From a virus: DNA of 33,345 nt. Every line of letters begins with the position of its first letter. Position 1 is the first letter of the stretch. Under the pieces are notes generated by a model. It did no database searches. It saw only the letters and a list, made by a program, of their open reading frames with translations, and was not told the origin of the DNA. Made by a program: the position numbers and the translations under genes. The stretch spans positions 1 through 33,345 of the IMG/VR virus record IMGVR_UViG_3300017605_000308; one strand, written 5' to 3'. Positions 28,513-33,345 of this stretch are shown piece by piece.

Positions 28513-29859
28513 ATGGGCCAGTCATCGCAGGCAGGCTTCGTCGCCTTCCGCACTCAGTCCGCACCCAACACGTTCCCGGCCGACTTCGCCACACAGGCTA
28601 TCGCCATGAAGCTGCGCAGCGGCTCGCTGGCGCCGGCCCGTGAACTGATCACGCCCGACCCCGAGATCGGTGGCGGTCGCGACATCGTCGACACGTACCT
28701 CGGTCCGGTCGCCTACCAGGGTGACTACGAGTACTACGTTCGCTTCAACGCCATGATGACGTTGCTGCAGGCGGTACTCGGAACGCACCTCGTCAAGACG
28801 CCCGGTGGCACTGACCGCACGCAGACCATCACCGGCGGCACGATCACCGGCGGTACGTACACGCTGACCTACAACGCTCAGACGACTGCCGCCATTCCGG
28901 CGGCGGCTCCGCCCGGCCAGGTTCAGGCCGCACTCGAGGCCATATCGTCGATCCTCACGGGCAACGTGGACGTGACTGGTCCGGACACCGGCTTCGTCGG
29001 TACCGGCGCAGTCATGACGATCAGGACGCGCGGCGCGCAGACTGGCATCGGATTCGCCTTCACGACTGGCGTCGGCTCGCTGACGGGTGGCGCTCCTACG
29101 CTTACGCCGGCAACCACGATCGCTGGCACGGACTACGTAGGCGCCTCGAGCCACCTGTTCCTTCCGAGCGACGCGGCGCAGCTGCCGTTCCTCGGCGTAC
29201 AGGAGCGGATCGGCGCGAGCCTGGAGACGTACCAGTACACGGACGCCGTCCTCAACACCATGCACCTGGAGACGGACGCCAAGGGATACCTCATGGGTAC
29301 CTGTGGCGCCATCGCCCGACTGCAGACGGCCGGTGCCTCGGTCATCAACCCACTCGGGTTCTTCGACAACCTGCCGATGGTGGTCGGGACCAACATCACC
29401 CTCAGCTACAACGCGGTGACGGTGGCGGCCAAGTCCTGGTCCATGGACATCAACAACAACTTCGAGAGCGACGACTTCCGACTTGGTTCGTTCTTCCTCG
29501 GCGATCTCACGCCCAAGCGGCGTGAGATGGAGTTCGGGATCAAGATCCGTGAGCAGGACAGTTCGCTCTGGCGCCAGGCAACCAACGGCCTCTCGGCCGC
29601 CACGACGCCTGGTGGTGTGGTCACGCGGGCTCCGCTCGTCATCACGATGAGCACCTACGAGACCATCCCGGGCAGTACGCCAACGTTGTCGTACAGCCTG
29701 AAGATCACGGTCCCCAAGGCCGTGCTCGCCCCGTACGCCTACCAGCCAAGTGGCGACGACATCATCGACTCCGACATCGTCATCAAGGCCGTTCGGCCGG
29801 ACTCGTGGCGACCGCTGGCGGAGTTCGTCGTCACCACTCCGAAGTCAACGGTTCAGTAG
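28513..29859 (+). CDS. tail tube protein with inserted beta domain
   Basis: 448 residues from ATG 28513. The start QAGFVAFRTQSAPNTFPADF and the late section AKSWSMDINNNFESDDFRLG, LGDLTPKRREMEFGIKIREQ fit a major tail tube protein with duplicated tube fold. Around 100-210 an insert carries TYTLTYNAQTTAAIPAAAPP, QVQAALEAISSILTGNVDVT and GIGFAFTTGVGSLTGG, similar in pattern to the insert of the 23807 decoration protein. The tube guides DNA during injection. The next hairpin and the chaperone gene follow the standard order. Confidence 0.78.
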   Translation: MGQSSQAGFVAFRTQSAPNTFPADFATQAIAMKLRSGSLAPARELITPDPEIGGGRDIVDTYLGPVAYQGDYEYYVRFNAMMTLLQAVLGTHLVKTPGGTDRTQTITGGTITGGTYTLTYNAQTTAAIPAAAPPGQVQAALEAISSILTGNVDVTGPDTGFVGTGAVMTIRTRGAQTGIGFAFTTGVGSLTGGAPTLTPATTIAGTDYVGASSHLFLPSDAAQLPFLGVQERIGASLETYQYTDAVLNTMHLETDAKGYLMGTCGAIARLQTAGASVINPLGFFDNLPMVVGTNITLSYNAVTVAAKSWSMDINNNFESDDFRLGSFFLGDLTPKRREMEFGIKIREQDSSLWRQATNGLSAATTPGGVVTRAPLVITMSTYETIPGSTPTLSYSLKITVPKAVLAPYAYQPSGDDIIDSDIVIKAVRPDSWRPLAEFVVTTPKSTVQ

Positions 29860-29871
29860 TACGCGCACTAC

Positions 29872-29928
29872 TTTCGGGGTAGGGTTCACCTTCGACCTGC
29901 TCTAGGTCGGGGCGGCCCTACCCCGAAA
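29872..29928 (+). terminator. terminator-like hairpin after tail tube gene
   Basis: TTTCGGGGTAGGG (29872-29884) pairs exactly with 29916-29928. The loop holds a second 5-bp hairpin (CGACC/GGTCG). It would lower read-through from the abundant tube gene to the chaperones. Confidence 0.75.
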
Positions 29929-29966
29929 CCCGTAAAGGATGGCACCGACGGTCACAGGAGGACCAA

Positions 29967-30563
29967 ATGCCCACGCATGTCGACGACCGCGACGACCTAG
30001 AGCCGGGTGCCGGGATCATCTCGGCTCCCCCGGCGATCGTGCCAGTCAACCAGCTCATCGAGGGTGTGGAGGCGGACCCGTTTGCTGGGTACGTCGACTA
30101 CTTCGGATTCTCGGGCAACGAGAGGTGGTACTTCCCGGACGGGAAGCAGTGGCTCGAGTTTCGCAGGATGAACGAAGGCGAACGCGCCAAGTTCCAGCGG
30201 ATGACTCGTCCCGACGTCACCATCAACCAGAAGTCCGGAGACGCGAAGGTTCCCTTCGACGCCGCCAAGGAGCGCTGGGAACTCATCACCACGTCGGTCA
30301 CCGACTGGCACGTAGTCGGAAAGCAGAAGAACGGCGCGATGGGACTCGTGCCATTCAGTAAGGGCAGTCCCAACGCGGCGCTGAACCAGTGGCTCGTCGT
30401 GGCCGACCCGGTGGTCGTCACCGAGCTTGAGCGGGCGATTCGCAAGGCGAACCCGTGGATGACATCCGAGATGTCGGTCGACCAGATCGACAAGGAGATC
30501 GCGAATCTCGAGGAGATGAAGAAGGACATCCTCGAGCGTGAGGCTTCGGAAAAAAATTCCTAG
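29967..30563 (+). CDS. tail assembly chaperone, gpG-like
   Basis: ATG 29967 with AGGAGG five bases upstream gives 198 residues. The protein starts acidic and ends in a helical section (MSVDQIDKEIANLEEMKKDI, LEREASEKNS). It lies between tail tube and tape measure and its last codons form a run of seven A. These are the hallmarks of the lambda G position; the protein coats the tape measure during tail assembly and is absent from the finished virion. Confidence 0.82.
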   Translation: MPTHVDDRDDLEPGAGIISAPPAIVPVNQLIEGVEADPFAGYVDYFGFSGNERWYFPDGKQWLEFRRMNEGERAKFQRMTRPDVTINQKSGDAKVPFDAAKERWELITTSVTDWHVVGKQKNGAMGLVPFSKGSPNAALNQWLVVADPVVVTELERAIRKANPWMTSEMSVDQIDKEIANLEEMKKDILEREASEKNS

Positions 30564-30835
30564 AGCAGGCCAGGGCGTACGCCAAGGGCGAGTCCATAAC
30601 TTCGCCCTTTGAGGAAATTCGCCTGTTCAACCTGCTCTCGAATATGAAGTGGGCGCACCTACCTGTACAGGGCGGGTTCTACGATCAGGACCCATGCTTA
30701 ATGGACAGGTTCGCAATCATCTTTGGCGAGATTGGAAGACATCAAGCCGAAGAACAAGACAGGCACAACCAGGAAGTTGCTGACGAAAAGGCTAGACGCA
30801 GTCGCGGACAGTCAAGACTTCGTCGGTCGCGGTAG
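29967..30835 (+). CDS. tail assembly chaperone, gpG-T-like frameshift product
   Basis: A -1 slip at AAAAAAT (30551-30557), just before the TAG at 30561-30563, joins the upstream frame to a second frame that stays open to TAG 30833-30835. The added part, 93 codons including stop, begins FLEQARAYAKGESITSPFEE and contains MKWAHLPVQGGFYDQDPCLM and a basic end (ARRSRGQSRLRRSR). The second frame has no start of its own near the junction. The fused form is made at low ratio in long-tailed phages and links tube subunits to the tape measure. Confidence 0.8.
30551..30557 (+). promoter_or_regulatory. -1 ribosomal frameshift slip site
   Basis: In the zero frame the codons read GAA AAA AAT, so tRNAs on AAA and AAT can both re-pair one base back on A AAA AAT. 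The stop codon follows four bases later, and the second chaperone frame opens exactly in the -1 phase. Confidence 0.82.
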
Positions 30836-30838
30836 TCG

Positions 30839-30879
30839 GCGGCGGATCGCAACCCTTGACAGGGGAAAGGGTCCGCCGC
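30839..30879 (+). terminator. hairpin after chaperone gene
   Basis: GCGGCGGA (30839-30846) pairs with TCCGCCGC (30872-30879). The -35 box of the next promoter lies in its loop, so this DNA ends one transcript and begins another. Confidence 0.5.
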
Positions 30880-30885
30880 TATCCT
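30856..30885 (+). promoter_or_regulatory. promoter for the tape measure gene
   Basis: TTGACA (30856-30861) and TATCCT (30880-30885) are 18 bases apart. RNA would start near 30892, about 50 bases before the tape measure start. Confidence 0.62.
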
Positions 30886-30943
30886 GTCACACGTCGGGCA
30901 CAACGAGGCCCACCGATGTGGTGCGGACTCCCAGGAGCCTGAC

Positions 30944-33345
30944 TTGAACAGTTTCGTGAATGTCCAGATTCGCGTATTCGCCACACAGGCACAGGCGCGA
31001 CTCGCTGCCCTCAATTCCCAATTGAACGGCCTTGGCGGTTCAATGGGTGGAGCGGCTAAGGCGACTGGGCAATTCGGTCAGGCGGTCAACGGGCTGCGAC
31101 TGGATGCACTGGGATCTCGCATTCAGTGGATCGGTCGACAGCTTGAGTACAACTTCACGCTTCCATTAATAGCAGCTGCAGCGGCAAGTTATAAGTTCGC
31201 ACTCGACAACGAGGCTGCCTTCACTCGCGTCATCAAGGTTTACGGTGACGCAACCCACTCTGCCGAGTTCTACAAGAACGAACTTAACTCCCTGCAGGGC
31301 GCGTTCCGCGAGCTGTCGAACCACTTCGGTATCGCCCAGAAGGACGCAATCAATATCGCTGCCGACTGGGCGGCGGCTGGCGCTTCGGGTCTGGCCCTCG
31401 CGAAGTCGGTCAAGCTAACCCTTGAGACCATGATCCTCGGCGAACTCCAGGCTGCGGATGCAACCAAGTCTCTCATCGCAATTCAGGCTCAGTATGGTTT
31501 GTCCATCGACGAGCTTTCAAAGACCATCGCCGTCCTGAACATGGTGGAGAACCAGACCGGTATCTCCATGGCCGGCCTGATCGATGGCTTCTCGAGGGCG
31601 GCCGGCGTAGCTCGATCTGCCGGCGTAGATGTTAGGCACTTGGCTGCGATGCTGGCCGCTTTGACGCCAGCTGCTGGATCAGCCGCTCAGGCTGGTAATG
31701 CGCTGAAGACTATCTTCTCGCGGCTCTTGTCTCCAACCGAGGAGACCGTTCAGGTTCTCGATCTCATGGGGATCAAGACCAGTGATCTTGGTTGGCAGTC
31801 CGCTAACCTCACGGACCGTCTAGGGATCTTGGCCGACAAGTTCAGTCAGTTGTCCTCGGCCCAGCAGGGCGTTGTTAGCTCGGTGGTGGCGAGTCGCTGG
31901 CAGATCAACAAGTTCGAGATCCTCATGCGAGAGCTTGCCAGTACGACTGGCTACTACCAGAAGGCCCTCGAATCCACGGCCGATGCCCAGGCGAACTTCA
32001 ACCAGATGCAGCGAGAACTTAACACGGTTCTCCAGTCCAACCCGCGGCGCCTCCAGATTATCTGGACAATGTTGCAGAACGCTGCTGCGGACATCATCAC
32101 CCCGATGATCCCCCTGCTCCTCTTCCTGGCGCAGTCAATTCAGAAGGTCGTTACATGGTTCAGTAACTTGAACCCAGCACTGCAGAAGTTTATCCTCGCG
32201 GGCCTTGGCGTCCTTGCGTTCCTTGGCCCCGTCGTCAGGCTGAGTGGAGCATTCATACTCGCGTTCGCCGAGATGGGCAAAGCTGTCAAGTGGTTCGGCG
32301 GCATCATTCTCTGGCTGATCACGGGTCCGTTCGGCCTCCTAAAGAAGGCCATCCCCGCATTGGCTGGAGCGCTGGGTGGGCCGTGGGGTATCGCTATCGG
32401 CATAGCGATAACTCTCATACTCTCGTTCTGGGATCAGATCAAGGCGTTCGCACAGGGCGTCGTGAAGGTGATGCGGAACGCCTTCAATGCCCTCCCGCAG
32501 GCCGTGCAGAATGGACTGATCGCGCTCATCCGAACGGTGGCGGCCGCCATCCGAAAGGTGCGCGAACTCCTCAGCTACCTCAACCCGTGGGCGAGGCACT
32601 CCCCTTCGCTCGTTGACAACGTGACAACTGGTGTCGCGGAAATCATCAGGCAGTTCTCAACGCTTGATAATGTCGCTGCCATCTTTGGCCGCGCCGGCGT
32701 TGCTCTTGAGAAGTTCTCTCAGGCGCTCTACGAGGTAAACCAGATTGCCGACCAAGGACAGATGGATCAGCTAAGGTCTGACGTTCTTGAGTTTACTCCG
32801 CAGGCAATCGGTAACTTTGACATGCTCGTCTCGGTGCTGAAGTCTTTGCGCCTTGAGATGACGCAGCTTCAGGCGTCGTATCCAATCGAGCAGGCCAAGG
32901 CGTTCTCGGATGCGATCTTCGAGAACCAGATGCAGATGAAGGCCCTCCAGCTTCAGATGATGAAGATGGAGGACGCTGTTGGTCCACTGGATCAACTCCA
33001 GTCTCGCATGGAGTCGATCAATGGAATGCTCGAGTTCCTGAATGGCGAGAAGACAGACCTTCGTAACGCTGGCGCTGGTAGCGATATTCTCTCCCAGTAT
33101 GACGATCAGATCAGTGCGCTCGAAGAGCAGAAGGGTGCGATCGAAGCTCAGATCAAGCCGATCAAGGATGTATCGGATCAGCTTGAAGCACTTCGTCGCA
33201 AGGGTGAAGAACTAGACCTTGAGCAGTCGCTCGCCCTTGATCCCATCACTCGCCAGATGGACGAACTCAACTCGGCTATTCAGGCCGTAGAGTCAGCACT
33301 CAGCGCTATGGGTCAGGCCGCATCGAATGCTTCAGCGGCCACGAA
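30944..33345 (+). CDS. tail tape measure protein, 3' end outside window
   Basis: TTG 30944 with AGGAG six bases upstream opens a frame that runs to the window edge (800 codons seen). The N-terminal 400 residues match the TP901-type tape measure core: FTLPLIAAAAASYKFALDNE, FGIAQKDAINIAADWAAAGA and GFSRAAGVARSAGVDVRHLA. Hydrophobic segments near 385-480 (ITPMIPLLLFLAQSI, LGVLAFLGPVVR) may become membrane-active on DNA injection. Later parts are coiled coil (EEQKGAIEAQIKPIKDVSDQ). Its length sets tail length, and the product already exceeds 800 residues. Confidence 0.92.
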   Translation, partial: MNSFVNVQIRVFATQAQARLAALNSQLNGLGGSMGGAAKATGQFGQAVNGLRLDALGSRIQWIGRQLEYNFTLPLIAAAAASYKFALDNEAAFTRVIKVYGDATHSAEFYKNELNSLQGAFRELSNHFGIAQKDAINIAADWAAAGASGLALAKSVKLTLETMILGELQAADATKSLIAIQAQYGLSIDELSKTIAVLNMVENQTGISMAGLIDGFSRAAGVARSAGVDVRHLAAMLAALTPAAGSAAQAGNALKTIFSRLLSPTEETVQVLDLMGIKTSDLGWQSANLTDRLGILADKFSQLSSAQQGVVSSVVASRWQINKFEILMRELASTTGYYQKALESTADAQANFNQMQRELNTVLQSNPRRLQIIWTMLQNAAADIITPMIPLLLFLAQSIQKVVTWFSNLNPALQKFILAGLGVLAFLGPVVRLSGAFILAFAEMGKAVKWFGGIILWLITGPFGLLKKAIPALAGALGGPWGIAIGIAITLILSFWDQIKAFAQGVVKVMRNAFNALPQAVQNGLIALIRTVAAAIRKVRELLSYLNPWARHSPSLVDNVTTGVAEIIRQFSTLDNVAAIFGRAGVALEKFSQALYEVNQIADQGQMDQLRSDVLEFTPQAIGNFDMLVSVLKSLRLEMTQLQASYPIEQAKAFSDAIFENQMQMKALQLQMMKMEDAVGPLDQLQSRMESINGMLEFLNGEKTDLRNAGAGSDILSQYDDQISALEEQKGAIEAQIKPIKDVSDQLEALRRKGEELDLEQSLALDPITRQMDELNSAIQAVESALSAMGQAASNASAAT

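Noticed and set aside
1-33345. CRISPR arrays, insertion sequences and rRNA genes
   Set aside because: No regularly spaced repeats, transposase-like frames with inverted ends, or rRNA motifs were seen.

Overview
The window reads as part of a large tailed double-stranded DNA phage of an actinomycete, most probably a Streptomyces phage with siphovirus morphology. The reasons are a recognisable head and tail module (terminase, Mu-like portal and protease, capsid, tail tube, tail chaperones with a -1 frameshift site, a long tape measure), high G+C genes with many GTG/TTG starts and ATGA overlaps, -10 boxes of the TAGRRT type (TAGGTT, TAGGAT), and two exact copies of the Streptomyces-type parS palindrome GTTTCACGTGAAAC. 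No integrase, lysin or ParA/ParB gene is visible here.

Layout. (1) About 1-6.1 kb, leftward: small accessory genes (a lipoprotein cut by the window edge, a 27-residue membrane peptide, two coupled ribbon-helix-helix regulators, a zinc-finger protein, an acidic protein), often separated by long perfect hairpins. Between 0.97 and 1.55 kb a leftward transcription unit with near-consensus promoter holds no normal gene; it carries tRNA-like segments. (2) About 6.1-10.4 kb, gene-poor: a few short genes on both strands, both a tRNA-like element and parS sites at its left border, a strong excess of the hexamer CGGACA, a GTGC(TC)AAT repeat cluster, an AT-rich stretch between imperfect direct repeats, and a 22-bp exact direct repeat. 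This is the best origin/control-region candidate. (3) 10.4-13.8 kb, rightward: a tightly overlapping operon of membrane and zinc-ribbon proteins of unknown role. (4) 13.9-17.0 kb, leftward: an archaeo-eukaryotic-type primase (AEP) and a partner joining a CHC2 zinc finger to a P-loop ATPase, driven by an almost leaderless promoter. (5) 17.1 kb: a divergent promoter in front of a short structured RNA candidate. (6) 17.3-33.3 kb, rightward: the virion module, ending inside the tape measure gene.

How it fits together: the primase pair would start DNA replication, plausibly from the gene-poor region. The terminase pair packages DNA through the portal into a head made of capsid protein and a gpD-like decoration protein. 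Connector and completion proteins join it to a tail built on the tube protein, tape measure and frameshifted chaperones. Several internal hairpins after the capsid, tube and chaperone genes probably tune relative expression, and a separate promoter precedes the tape measure. Function calls come from reading translated sequence and motif recall; no database search was possible.
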